From: Stratiformator vulcanicus
GTDB taxonomy: Bacteria; Planctomycetota; Planctomycetia; Planctomycetales; Planctomycetaceae
Length of the DNA stretch: 64,000 nucleotides
NCBI RefSeq assembly: GCF_007744515.1
Contig: NZ_CP036268.1
Location: 1,064,529-1,128,528 of the forward strand
Direction of reading: 5' to 3'
Shown here: in pieces, positions 8,442-16,481 of the stretch
Layout: each line of letters starts with the position of its first letter
Numbering within the stretch: the first letter of the stretch is position 1
Notes under the pieces: model-generated
Told to the model about the DNA's origin: nothing
Database searches by the model: none
The model's input: the letters and a program-made list of their open reading frames with translations, nothing else
Position numbers and translations under genes: made by a program

Positions 8442-9851
8442 CTACGCGATTACGTCGTGAATCACGCGGCCGGCGACGTCGGTGAGGCGGAAGTCGCGGC
8501 CTTGGAAGCGGTAGGTCAGGTCTTCGTGGTCGAGGCCGAGCAGGTGCAGGATTGTGGCGTGCAGGTCATTAATATGCACCGGGTTTTCGGCGATCGAGTA
8601 GCCGAGATCGTCGGTCCTTCCATACGAGACGCCCCCCTTCACGCCGCCGCCGGCCATCCAGACGGTATAGGCATCTTTATGATGGTCGCGTCCGGCTCCT
8701 TTTAATTTGTCGCCCTGCAGCATCGGCGTGCGGCCGAACTCGGCCCCCCACACGATGAGGGTGTCTTCGAGCAAGCCCCGCTGCCGGAGGTCTTTAATTA
8801 AGGCGGCAATCGGCTGATCGGTTTGCCGACACTTCTTTCGCAGGTTATTCGCGACAGCCTGATGGTGATCCCAACTGCCAGCGTTGTCGCAAAGCTGAAT
8901 AAATCGCACGCCCCGTTCCACAAGTCGTCGGGCTAAGAGGCAACTATTCGCAAATGACCCGGCGCCGGGCTTCGCGCCATATAGGTCGAGCGTCTCACGC
9001 GACTCGTCAGCGATATCCATCAGATCGGGGACGCTCGTTTGCATTCGAAACGCGAGTTCGTAGGAGTCAATCCGCGTTAAGATTTCGGGATCGCCGAGCG
9101 AATCATATTGCAGACGATTCAGCGCCGAGATGTCGCCGATCATGTCGGAGCGGGTTTGGCGACTTAGTCCCTGAGGGTCACTCACGAATAGAATCGGCTC
9201 GCCCCGGGTTCGGAACTCGACCCCCTGATATCGGCTCGGTAGAAAGCCCTGCCCCCACAGCGAACTACCGCCACCAGGGGCTTTGCCATTCTTCAAGACG
9301 ACGAATGCGGGCAAGTCGTCGTTTTCGCTGCCGAGGCCGTACGTGACCCATGACCCGAGCGAAGGTCGTCCCTGCCGGCCGAAGCCCGACATTAAGAACA
9401 CCTGGGCGGGGCCGTGATTAAATTCCTCGGTGTGGACCGAACGAATCACCGCCAATTCATCCGCCACCTCCGCGAGATGCGGCTGAATCTCCGACATCAT
9501 TTGCCCGCTCTCGCCGCGGGGGGCGAATTCGAACTCACTGCCGAGCAGTTTGGGATGTCCTTTAATAAATGCGAATCGTTTGCCCTCGATAAATTCCTTC
9601 GGGCAGAGTTTGCCGTGATGCTCATTCAGGGCTGGCTTGTGATCGAACAGGTCTAGCTGCGATGGGGCCCCCACCATGTGCAGATAGATGATGTTCTTCG
9701 CTCGCGGCGCAAAATGCGGCCGGGGCGATGTGCCTGCTTGCGCGGCGCGGCCGAGCAGCGATGCCAATGCCATCGATCCGACGCCGAGGCCCCCGCCGCG
9801 AAGGAATTCCCGACGACCAAGCTGCGATGGAAGAAGCTGCGGGATATTCAT
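8442..9851 (-). CDS. DUF1501 family protein (secreted, sulfatase-like fold)
   Basis: The protein has 469 residues. The N terminus contains RREFLRGGGLGVGSMALASL, a twin-arginine-type signal. The body shows DUF1501 hallmarks: 'KNIIYLHMVGAPSQLDLFDHKP' near the start, 'VLKNGKAPGGGSSLWGQGFLP', 'RFIQLCDNAGSWDHH', and 'LIVWGAEFGRTPMLQGDK...GRDHHKDAYTVWMAGGGVKGG'. The family belongs to the alkaline-phosphatase/sulfatase-like group. It sits about 110 bases downstream of the cytochrome-domain gene at 9963-12434 on the same strand, and such DUF1501/PSCyt pairs recur throughout planctomycete genomes. A role in periplasmic degradation or processing of complex substrates is inferred only from that context. 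Confidence 0.9.
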   Translation of the reverse strand: MNIPQLLPSQLGRREFLRGGGLGVGSMALASLLGRAAQAGTSPRPHFAPRAKNIIYLHMVGAPSQLDLFDHKPALNEHHGKLCPKEFIEGKRFAFIKGHPKLLGSEFEFAPRGESGQMMSEIQPHLAEVADELAVIRSVHTEEFNHGPAQVFLMSGFGRQGRPSLGSWVTYGLGSENDDLPAFVVLKNGKAPGGGSSLWGQGFLPSRYQGVEFRTRGEPILFVSDPQGLSRQTRSDMIGDISALNRLQYDSLGDPEILTRIDSYELAFRMQTSVPDLMDIADESRETLDLYGAKPGAGSFANSCLLARRLVERGVRFIQLCDNAGSWDHHQAVANNLRKKCRQTDQPIAALIKDLRQRGLLEDTLIVWGAEFGRTPMLQGDKLKGAGRDHHKDAYTVWMAGGGVKGGVSYGRTDDLGYSIAENPVHINDLHATILHLLGLDHEDLTYRFQGRDFRLTDVAGRVIHDVIA

Positions 9852-9878
9852 GGCGATTACTTCATCATTAAACGTTAA

Positions 9879-9954
9879 ACAAGCCGCGCACGAAGTAAGC
9901 GGGTATCGATGGGACTCACGCCTGAATGATCCGCTTACTTCGTGCGCGGCTTGT
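9879..9954. repeat. Long palindromic repeat, copy 1 (24-bp perfect arms)
   Basis: The left arm 9879-9902 and right arm 9931-9954 are perfect reverse complements over 24 bases and enclose a 28-base spacer. The same arm sequence (core CCGCTTACTTCGTGCGCGGC) forms the element at 41593-41669. It lies between the DUF1501 gene and the upstream cytochrome gene. It could fold into a very stable cruciform or hairpin and may slow transcription between the two genes, but there is no terminal T-tract. Confidence 0.85.
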
Positions 9955-9962
9955 ATTACACT

Positions 9963-12434
9963 CTATCTTGAGATTGATTCGTCGAGGTTGAGCAGGATGC
10001 TCGCAACGGTGGTCCATGCGGCGAATGTGTCGACCGAGACGTTCTCGGGTCGCTCATGTTTTTTGGCAAGCTGTCTTGCCGCAGCGGGGTCTTTAGAGAA
10101 TTGCTCGACCGCACTGTCCAATCGCCGCGTCAGGATTCTTAACTCCGGCTCGGATGGACGGCGTGACGTCGCAAGGCGGAAGCCGCGAATGATGCGATCA
10201 CTATTATTGCCATCGACTTCCGTAAGTATTCGCCGGGCCAGGCCCGCGGCCGCTTCGATATAGACGGGGTCATTCATTAACGTGAGTGCCTGAAGCGGAG
10301 TGTTCGAGTTCGACCGCTCCAGCGAACAGACCTCCCGGCTGGGGGCGTCAAAATTAACGAAGCTCGGATAGGGCACCGTCCGCCGCCAGTAAACATAGAC
10401 GCCCCGGCGGTACTGGTCTTCGCCGGTGCTCGTTTGCCATTCGTTGCTGGCAACACCGGTGTGATTCCAGACCCCCTTGGGCTGGTACGGGAAAACCGGC
10501 GGACCGTGCATTTTATCGCTGAGTAACCCCGCGACGGCGAGCGCGTTGTCCCGCACAAATTCCGCCGGCAGCCTTGAGCGCGGGCCGTGAGAATAAATCT
10601 CGTTGTAAGGGTCAATCTCCAATAGCTCGGGCGTTACGCGAGCCGACTGCCGATAGGTTGCCGACGTGACCATTAATTTGTGCAGCCGCTTTAGGCTCCA
10701 GCCTTCCTGCATAAACTCGATGGCGAGCCAGTCGAGTAATTCGGGGTGCGTTGGCGATTCCGCCTGCACACCGAAGTCGACCAGCGTCGGTACGATCCCG
10801 CGACCGAAGAGTTCGGCCCATTGGCGATTGACCGTGACCCGCGCGAGCAGCGGGTTCTCCGGGTCGGTCATCCATTTGGCGAGGCCGAGCCGGTTCCTCG
10901 GCTCGCCCTCCGGCCAATCGTGCATCACGCGTGGGACATGAGGTTCGACGAGGCGACCGGGGTTCGTGAAGTCTCCGCGTTTAAACATTCGGGTCGGCCG
11001 GTCTTCGGGGAGTTCTTTCATCACGAGGACGGTGTGCGGCTCGATTTCGTCGAGTTTTTTGGCCGCGCGGTCACGCTTGGCCTTCATCTCAAAGAACTCC
11101 GGCCGCTGAGCGACCGCGGGCACGAACTCGCGTTGCTTCATTTCTTCCGGCAGATCAATCAGGCACTGCCGCATCGCCGCATCGGCTTCGTCGAGTAGCT
11201 TCGACCAGCGTGTTTTTGCTGCCCGCTGTTTGTCCGTCAGGGGCAAGTTCATTTTCGGACCGGTAAATTCGCGGCGTGACTGCTCATGCCGTTTAATCTC
11301 GGGGGCGGTGTTGTCGAATATCGCGTACAGCCCGTAGTAGTCTTCCTGGCTGATCGGGTCGTACTTATGGTTATGGCATTGGGCGCACTCGAGCGTTGTT
11401 CCCAAGAAGACGGTGCCGGTTGTATTCACGCGGTCGACGGTCGCGTTGAAGTATTCCTCGTCCGGATCGGTACCCGCCTCCACGTTCGCCATCGTGTTGC
11501 GATGAAAGCCGGTCGCGATGATTTGATCACGCGTCGCATCGGGCAGGAGATCTCCCGCCAGTTGCTCGGTGACGAATTGGTCGTAAGGCATGTCGGCATT
11601 GAAGGCCCGAATGACCCAGTCGCGGTAGGCCCATGCTTCCCGCCGACCGTCGCGCTGATAGCCGTTGCTATCGGCGAAGCGGGCGGCATCGAGCCACGGC
11701 ACCGCCCAACGCTCGCCGTACTTGGGTGAAGCGAGCAAGCGCTCGACGACCTGCTCGTAAGCGTTCGGTGAGTCATCCGACAAAAACGCGTCGATCTCGT
11801 CGATCGTGGGCGGAACGCCGGTCAGATCGAGCGTCACCCGTCGCAGCAGTCGTTCTTTCTCGGCTTCGGGCGAAGGCGACAGGCCTTTCGCTTCAAGTCG
11901 AGCCAGAACGAAGTTGTCGATCGCATTTCGCGGCCAGGCTTTTTGCTCGACCTCCGGCACGTCCGGCCGCTCCGGCTTCACGTAGGCCCAGTGCTTCTCG
12001 ACGGTCGTGGCATCTGAACCGAAGCCCCCGGGCCATTTCGCTCCGTCGTCGATCCACTTGCGGATGATGCCGATCTGTTCGTTGCTGAGCCGCTCGTCTT
12101 CAAACGGCATCGCTTCCTGATCGTCGAGCCCGGCGATGCGGCGCACGATCAGGCTGTGCTTGCTGTCGCCCGATTTCAGCGACGGCCCGCTCATCCCGCC
12201 GCTGAACACGATCGCCTTGGCGTCCAATCGCAGTTGTCCTTCTGCTGCGAATTCGCCGTGGCAGTGGTTGCACCGCTCCTCAAAAATCGGGGCCACATCT
12301 TTTACAAAATCGATGTCCCGCGTCGCCGGAGGTGGTAACGCGGCCGATTTTTCACTCTCCCCAGCCGCCGCGACTTGCAGCAATCCAAGACCAGCGGCGG
12401 CAAGAAAGGCGTAACGCGTTGTCAAATATCGCAT
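9963..12434 (-). CDS. Secreted planctomycete cytochrome-c-domain protein (PSCyt1/DUF1549/DUF1553)
   Basis: The protein has 823 residues from ATG 12434, chosen because a signal peptide (RYLTTRYAFLAAAGLGLLQV) follows directly; an ATG 15 codons upstream is possible. Residues about 45-105 hold a single c-type heme site, CNHCHG, in a PSCyt1-like domain. DUF1549 follows with 'NAIDNFVLARLEAKGLSPSPEA', 'RRVTLDLTGVPPTIDEIDAF' and 'ECAQCHNHKYDPISQEDYYG'. DUF1553 lies in the C-terminal part with 'VNRQWAELFGRGIVPTLVDFG', 'NTPLQALTLMNDP' and 'RIIRGFRLATSRRPSEPEL'. The protein is predicted periplasmic. It forms a pair with DUF1501 at 8442-9851. The true substrate is unknown. Confidence 0.93.
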   Translation of the reverse strand: MRYLTTRYAFLAAAGLGLLQVAAAGESEKSAALPPPATRDIDFVKDVAPIFEERCNHCHGEFAAEGQLRLDAKAIVFSGGMSGPSLKSGDSKHSLIVRRIAGLDDQEAMPFEDERLSNEQIGIIRKWIDDGAKWPGGFGSDATTVEKHWAYVKPERPDVPEVEQKAWPRNAIDNFVLARLEAKGLSPSPEAEKERLLRRVTLDLTGVPPTIDEIDAFLSDDSPNAYEQVVERLLASPKYGERWAVPWLDAARFADSNGYQRDGRREAWAYRDWVIRAFNADMPYDQFVTEQLAGDLLPDATRDQIIATGFHRNTMANVEAGTDPDEEYFNATVDRVNTTGTVFLGTTLECAQCHNHKYDPISQEDYYGLYAIFDNTAPEIKRHEQSRREFTGPKMNLPLTDKQRAAKTRWSKLLDEADAAMRQCLIDLPEEMKQREFVPAVAQRPEFFEMKAKRDRAAKKLDEIEPHTVLVMKELPEDRPTRMFKRGDFTNPGRLVEPHVPRVMHDWPEGEPRNRLGLAKWMTDPENPLLARVTVNRQWAELFGRGIVPTLVDFGVQAESPTHPELLDWLAIEFMQEGWSLKRLHKLMVTSATYRQSARVTPELLEIDPYNEIYSHGPRSRLPAEFVRDNALAVAGLLSDKMHGPPVFPYQPKGVWNHTGVASNEWQTSTGEDQYRRGVYVYWRRTVPYPSFVNFDAPSREVCSLERSNSNTPLQALTLMNDPVYIEAAAGLARRILTEVDGNNSDRIIRGFRLATSRRPSEPELRILTRRLDSAVEQFSKDPAAARQLAKKHERPENVSVDTFAAWTTVASILLNLDESISR

Positions 12435-12766
12435 TGCGATCGAATTGGCAGGAGGCAGGGCGGGCAACGCAGCAGTCAATGTTGATGCTTTAGCCTACCC
12501 GCAAATCGCTGCCGGGTCTACCAGATTTTGCCTGCTTCGAATCGACCGGCGGCGGATCGATGACCATTTCTTACCGATCGCAACGGCCACGACCCGACCG
12601 TTTGAAGCCGCAGGGTTTCGCTCGGCTTCCCGACCTGTCGGAAACGGACGAACGGACCGGACTGCCCGACCCGCCTTTTTGCTTCGGCCATCACGATGCG
12701 ATCCGTCGTGAGTCGACACTCAACGTAGACGGATTCGCGAACCCTCAATGACCCCGAGGCAATCCC
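12435..12766. other. Divergent intergenic region
   Basis: The region between the cytochrome-domain gene (minus) and the histidine kinase gene (plus) must contain both promoters. I see no convincing sigma70 pair. A GAGG about nine bases before the kinase ATG is its likely ribosome site. A small palindrome CACGA...TCGTG lies about 60 bases upstream of the kinase start. No gene is supported here. Confidence 0.4.
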
Positions 12767-13558
12767 ATGGCGGACGGAACTGCTCACGAAGCCCCAGCGT
12801 CGATTGAAAGCCTTCGCGCTGAGAATCAGCGGCTTCGAGACGAACTCGCTCGCGCTCAACGGCTTTCGACGGTCGGATCGATCGCGGCCTCGATCACGCA
12901 CGAATTCAACAACATCCTCACCACGACGATCAACTACGCGAAGATGGGCTTGCGGAACGAAGACCCCGCGACTCGTGAGAAGGCGTTCACAAAGATTCTC
13001 TCGGCCGGGCAGCGGGCATCGAAGATCACCACCGGAATGCTCTCGTACGCCAGAGGGGGCCGAGATCAGAAAGAGCCGACCGACCTCGCCGAATTGCTCG
13101 GCGATGTGCTGGTGCTCGTGGAGAAAGACCTGAAATGTCACAGAATCTCCGTCGAGATTGATGCGGCCGAAAATGTGATCGCCGAGATCAGCGCTTCGCA
13201 GGTGCAGCAGGTGATCTTAAATATGGTCATTAATGCCCGACAGGCCATGACCGCCGGAGGCACGCTGCGACTGACCGTCCGACGCGACGTATCGACCGGC
13301 TTTGCGGAACTTGCCGTCGCCGACAGTGGGTCCGGCATCCCGGCCGACAAGCTGCCGCACATCTTCGACTCGTTTTATTCGACAAAAGAACGAGACGCGC
13401 AGGGACAGGGCGGGACCGGGCTCGGCCTCGCGTTCTGTAAGGAAGTCGTCCAAGCCCACGGCGGCCGCATCCGCGTCGAAAGCACCATCGACCGCGGCAC
13501 GACCTTTACGCTGAAGTTTCCGCTGGCGGAGAAGGCATCGTTGGCTGCGGCGGGGTAG
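12767..13558 (+). CDS. Soluble sensor histidine kinase
   Basis: The protein has 263 residues and no membrane segment or signal peptide. A short coiled coil (about residues 12-35) leads into a dimerisation/phosphoacceptor domain with 'STVGSIAASITHEFNNILTT', putting the phospho-accepting His at residue 45. The ATPase domain shows the N box 'VQQVILNMVINARQAM', the G1 box 'DSGSGIP', an F box and the G2 box 'GTGLGLAFCKEVV'. Proteins of this small type (HisKA plus HATPase_c only) act in the cytoplasm and receive signals through partners. No response regulator is adjacent, so it is an orphan kinase here. Confidence 0.9.
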   Translation: MADGTAHEAPASIESLRAENQRLRDELARAQRLSTVGSIAASITHEFNNILTTTINYAKMGLRNEDPATREKAFTKILSAGQRASKITTGMLSYARGGRDQKEPTDLAELLGDVLVLVEKDLKCHRISVEIDAAENVIAEISASQVQQVILNMVINARQAMTAGGTLRLTVRRDVSTGFAELAVADSGSGIPADKLPHIFDSFYSTKERDAQGQGGTGLGLAFCKEVVQAHGGRIRVESTIDRGTTFTLKFPLAEKASLAAAG

Positions 13559-13573
13559 AGCGCCGCATCACAC

Positions 13574-13595
13574 AAGCCCGCAGCGCAAGCAAGGA
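13574..13595 (+). repeat. AAGCCCG..GCGCAAGC.AGG dispersed repeat, copy 1
   Basis: AAGCCCGCAGCGCAAGCAAG follows the histidine kinase stop. A closely related string (GCAGCCCGACGCGCAAGCGA) occurs just after groEL1 at 36874-36897. Both sit directly after a stop codon on the same strand. Confidence 0.45.
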
Positions 13596-13691
13596 ATTTC
13601 GCTCTCACGCGTTCGAACAGATTCTTGCCGACTGTGGCGGCTTTCGAACGCACGACGCCTGCAATTTCGTAAGAATCGCCAACGGCATCCG

Positions 13692-14102
13692 CTACACTTC
13701 GATTAGATTCGTACCGGCCGTGTGGGCGCGACTCAGTTCTGCGAAGATTGTCCAGAACAGCAGAATGATCGCGATATGCTCCAGCGTGGCCGGCACTGAG
13801 ATGAAGATGGCTGGAATTGTATATTCCAAGTCCCACCACACCCATGCAACCTGTGCCGGATCATTAGGATCAATGAATATCTGCAAGAACGAGTCGATTG
13901 CCGACTCCAGTTTTTGTCCCTGATCGAGCCAATACAACGCGATCCAATTGCTCACGTTGAATGACAATAACGCAGTGGCAAAACCCAGCCGCCACCGACT
14001 GCTTCGGAGCAGACTTTTCCGGCACAAAAATGTCGACGTCCCGACCAGCAGAAGCCACGTCGCACACTGTTCGAAATAAAAATTAAAGAGATTCCAGAAC
14101 AC
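13692..14102 (-). CDS. Hypothetical membrane protein
   Basis: The protein has 136 residues and starts with GTG at 14102. Four hydrophobic segments are visible (about residues 3-26, 36-60, 90-108 and 108-125), joined by short charged loops, so it is an integral membrane protein with three or four spans. It matches no family I recognise. It is the last gene of a minus-strand group with the two Uma2 genes, 32 bases after the stop of the second one. The similarly hydrophobic small protein at 32969-33367 is not clearly homologous. Confidence 0.55.
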   Translation of the reverse strand: MFWNLFNFYFEQCATWLLLVGTSTFLCRKSLLRSSRWRLGFATALLSFNVSNWIALYWLDQGQKLESAIDSFLQIFIDPNDPAQVAWVWWDLEYTIPAIFISVPATLEHIAIILLFWTIFAELSRAHTAGTNLIEV

Positions 14103-14134
14103 GAAATCCGCTGCCTCCGTGAATCATAAAACTG

Positions 14135-14731
14135 TTAAGTTATGTCGTGGAAGACATCCTCAAGTGCGAATTCAAATCCCGGCAATAGCGGGGTTTGATA
14201 GACTTCGTTCTCTTTCAACACCCGCTGTTTTCCGTCCGCAAAGATGACGGTCATCGTCTGCGCAAACCGTTCGATGATCCAGTATTCTTTCACACCTGCG
14301 GCGGGGTACTCTCGCGCTTTCTCAACGAAATCGCGTCGGCGGTGAGCGGAGCCTTTCGACACGATTTCGATCGCAATCGTGGGAATATCGTTGACGACAT
14401 CGGGCTGCCGACCAAGCCCCGCCCAAATCGCCCGATCGCAGACCCGGCGGTCATCACCGACGATCACGTAATTTTCCGGAAGAGTGCGATCGAGTGCTGC
14501 CCCGTCCGGATGAACGTCCTGATAATTCCTTAGCAGTTGGCCAAGTCGGTCGATATGTTCGCGGTGCCATTCTCCGGGGGGCGGACTCACGACGAGGACT
14601 CCATGAATAAGTTCGTAGCGGTAATGCTCTTCGGCTGACTCAATTGCGTCGAATTCCGCAGGCGACATTAACGCGCCGTTGTCTTCCGGGCCGAGGTGCA
14701 ATACCGGTTCGGTCGCTACCGTCACGCTCAT
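14135..14731 (-). CDS. Uma2 family endonuclease-fold protein
   Basis: The protein has 198 residues. It shows the Uma2 (DUF820) pattern, a PD-(D/E)XK-type fold: 'FDAIESAEEHYRYELIHGVLVVSPPPGEWH', 'HIDRLGQLLRNY', 'IPTIAIEIVSKGSAHRRRDF' and 'KAREYPAAGVKEYWIIER'. The acidic Glu-x-Val-Ser and the downstream Lys-x-x-x-Tyr positions are retained, so it may be catalytically competent. The biological role of Uma2 proteins is not established, and they are strongly expanded in planctomycetes and cyanobacteria. Its start overlaps the stop of the gene at 14728-15429 by four bases (ATGA), so the two Uma2 proteins are translationally coupled. Confidence 0.85.
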   Translation of the reverse strand: MSVTVATEPVLHLGPEDNGALMSPAEFDAIESAEEHYRYELIHGVLVVSPPPGEWHREHIDRLGQLLRNYQDVHPDGAALDRTLPENYVIVGDDRRVCDRAIWAGLGRQPDVVNDIPTIAIEIVSKGSAHRRRDFVEKAREYPAAGVKEYWIIERFAQTMTVIFADGKQRVLKENEVYQTPLLPGFEFALEDVFHDIT

Positions 14732-15429
14732 TCGTCGGTCTCCCCTGCGTTTTTAAGGTCTGCAATCAACTTGCGGAATTCCTTAATAAGTACCGTATCG
14801 TTTCGGCCGATTCGCGTGCGACTGCGAATCAGCTCGGCCGCTTCTTGAGCCGGAAAGCCGGATAAAATCTGACTCAACTCCGAAGGCTCGTAATCCCCCG
14901 CTGTCGAGAGTCGCAGAATTTCCAGCGTCTCACGCTTCCAACGCCAAACCTCAGGAATCTTCAGTTTTGCATAGAGTTGAAGTCGGCTTTTCGAGGAGCT
15001 GGTCCAATCCGATTCTATCATCAGATCGGGAGGCGGGTCCTCAGCCGGGCGTTCTTCGTCCATCCCCAGTTCCACGGATTCTCCAATGTAGAAGCAGTCG
15101 TCTGGCTCTGCCCCCTTCTTCGTTTTTTCAAGTTGGAGCGTGAGGTCGGCGAAACTCACCTGCGGTATATCCCATTCTTCGCAATAAACGGCCACAAACA
15201 TACTGAGAGTTTTCCACGGACGCCCGTGCGGCTTCTTCGGCGACATCAGTTCCAGCATCCCATCGTCGTAGGTCATGCGGACGTGAAAGTTCTCCGGCAT
15301 TTCGCGTAGCGCAACGTACGTCTCCCACGGGATGCCGTAGAGAACGGTGGCGTTTACGTTCGTCGCGGACGCACGCGGCGTTTCGGGCACTCCGAACTCT
15401 TCGCGTTCAATCGCTTCGGCGGTGCTCAT
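14728..15429 (-). CDS. Uma2 family endonuclease-fold protein
   Basis: The protein has 233 residues from ATG 15429 (MSTAEAIEREEFG). The frame stays open to 15660, but that part overlaps the dehydrogenase gene antisense-free region and lacks protein-like composition. Uma2 features are 'YDDGMLELMSPKKPHGR', the FADLTLQ strand, 'DPPPDLMIESDWTSSSKSRL' with Asp/Glu/Lys of the PD-(D/E)XK core, and 'YAKLKIPEVWRW'. The C-terminal 50 residues ('FPAQEAAELIRSRTRIGRND') form a helical tail seen in many planctomycete Uma2 proteins. It is coupled to the second Uma2 gene by the ATGA overlap. It does not appear functionally linked to the adjacent BMC operon. Confidence 0.85.
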   Translation of the reverse strand: MSTAEAIEREEFGVPETPRASATNVNATVLYGIPWETYVALREMPENFHVRMTYDDGMLELMSPKKPHGRPWKTLSMFVAVYCEEWDIPQVSFADLTLQLEKTKKGAEPDDCFYIGESVELGMDEERPAEDPPPDLMIESDWTSSSKSRLQLYAKLKIPEVWRWKRETLEILRLSTAGDYEPSELSQILSGFPAQEAAELIRSRTRIGRNDTVLIKEFRKLIADLKNAGETDE

Positions 15430-15521
15430 CGCACACCTCAAAAAAGAAAAGACCTCAAGCCTGCATGATAGCAGACCGGAGGTCTCGATGTACGTGCGAT
15501 CGACGGAAACGATGCGGGCAA

Positions 15522-16448
15522 TCAGCCCAGTACTTTCGCAATCGTCCCTTTGAGCACATTTGCCGAGTTGGTCAGCCCCATCATCTCCTTGGGCCACAGG
15601 TCGATTTGCAGCGTATCGACCACGCCGGCCCGGCCGACGATCGTCGGCACAGAGAGGCACACATCTCGCAGGCCGTAGGCGCCGGTCTGCAGTGACGACA
15701 CCGGCAGCACCCGTCGGCGATCGAGCGCGATCGAGTGAATCACTTCGGCGATCGTCACCCCCACGGCGAAGCCTGCTCCGCCCTTTTTCTTAATCACTTC
15801 CGCTCCGCTGCCACGCGTTTTCTTCTCAACAGCGGCGAGCATCGACGGATTGACGCCCGGCCATTTTTCAAGTGGCAACCCGGCGACCTGTGCGGCGCTC
15901 CATATCGCAACCATGCTGTCGCCGTGCTCGCCCAGCATCATCGCCGAGACCTGTGTCGGCGGAACGTTTAATTCCCGGGCCAACATGCCTTGGAACCGCG
16001 ATGTGTCGAGCATCGTCCCGAGACCGATCACGCGTTCTTTGGGTAACCCCAAGTCTTTGAGCATTAAGTACGTGAGAATGTCGACCGGATTGGAAACGAC
16101 AAAGCCGATCGCGTCTTTCTTCAGCCCGTGTGATTTGACATCTTTTAAGATATTGCGAAACAGGGCGACGTTTCGATTAATGAGATCAAGACGAGACTCG
16201 TCCGGCTTGCGCCGCAATCCAGCCGTGATTACCACGACGTCGGCGTCCTTGCAGGTCGACGTATCGGCCGCGTAGATCGACTGATCCGAAAGGAACGACG
16301 AACCGTGCACAAGGTCGAGTGCCTGACCGTCGGCGACATCGGGATTCACGTCGACGAGTGCGATTTCACGGACGATTCCGCCCGTTTGCAGCGCGAAGGC
16401 CGCACACGAGCCGACCAGTCCGCCACCACCAATGATTGCAATTTTCAT
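15522..16448 (-). CDS. Lactate/malate dehydrogenase family protein of the BMC locus
   Basis: The protein has 308 residues and is NAD-dependent. The Rossmann start is IAIIGGGGLVGSCAAFAL, and an Asp after the second strand (LVDVN) selects NAD. The catalytic pair is seen in 'DTSRFQ' and 'LGEHGDSMVAIW' (His). In the specificity loop 'TAGLRRKPDESRLDL' the residue equivalent to LDH Gln102 is Arg80. That is the malate-dehydrogenase choice, although the flanking E-S-R-L-D-L is LDH-like. It is the last gene of the BMC operon. Its expected role is NAD+ regeneration for the aldehyde dehydrogenase; whether it uses pyruvate, oxaloacetate or another 2-oxoacid is uncertain. No clear encapsulation peptide is present. 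Confidence 0.88.
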   Translation of the reverse strand: MKIAIIGGGGLVGSCAAFALQTGGIVREIALVDVNPDVADGQALDLVHGSSFLSDQSIYAADTSTCKDADVVVITAGLRRKPDESRLDLINRNVALFRNILKDVKSHGLKKDAIGFVVSNPVDILTYLMLKDLGLPKERVIGLGTMLDTSRFQGMLARELNVPPTQVSAMMLGEHGDSMVAIWSAAQVAGLPLEKWPGVNPSMLAAVEKKTRGSGAEVIKKKGGAGFAVGVTIAEVIHSIALDRRRVLPVSSLQTGAYGLRDVCLSVPTIVGRAGVVDTLQIDLWPKEMMGLTNSANVLKGTIAKVLG

Positions 16449-16481
16449 GAGAAATCGTGGGTTAAGAAGTGTGAACTGGAA

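Noticed and set aside
14728-15660. Extended N terminus of the Uma2 gene up to 15660
   Set aside because: The part upstream of 15429 overlaps the LDH/MDH gene and lacks Uma2-like sequence. The ATG at 15429 fits the family start.
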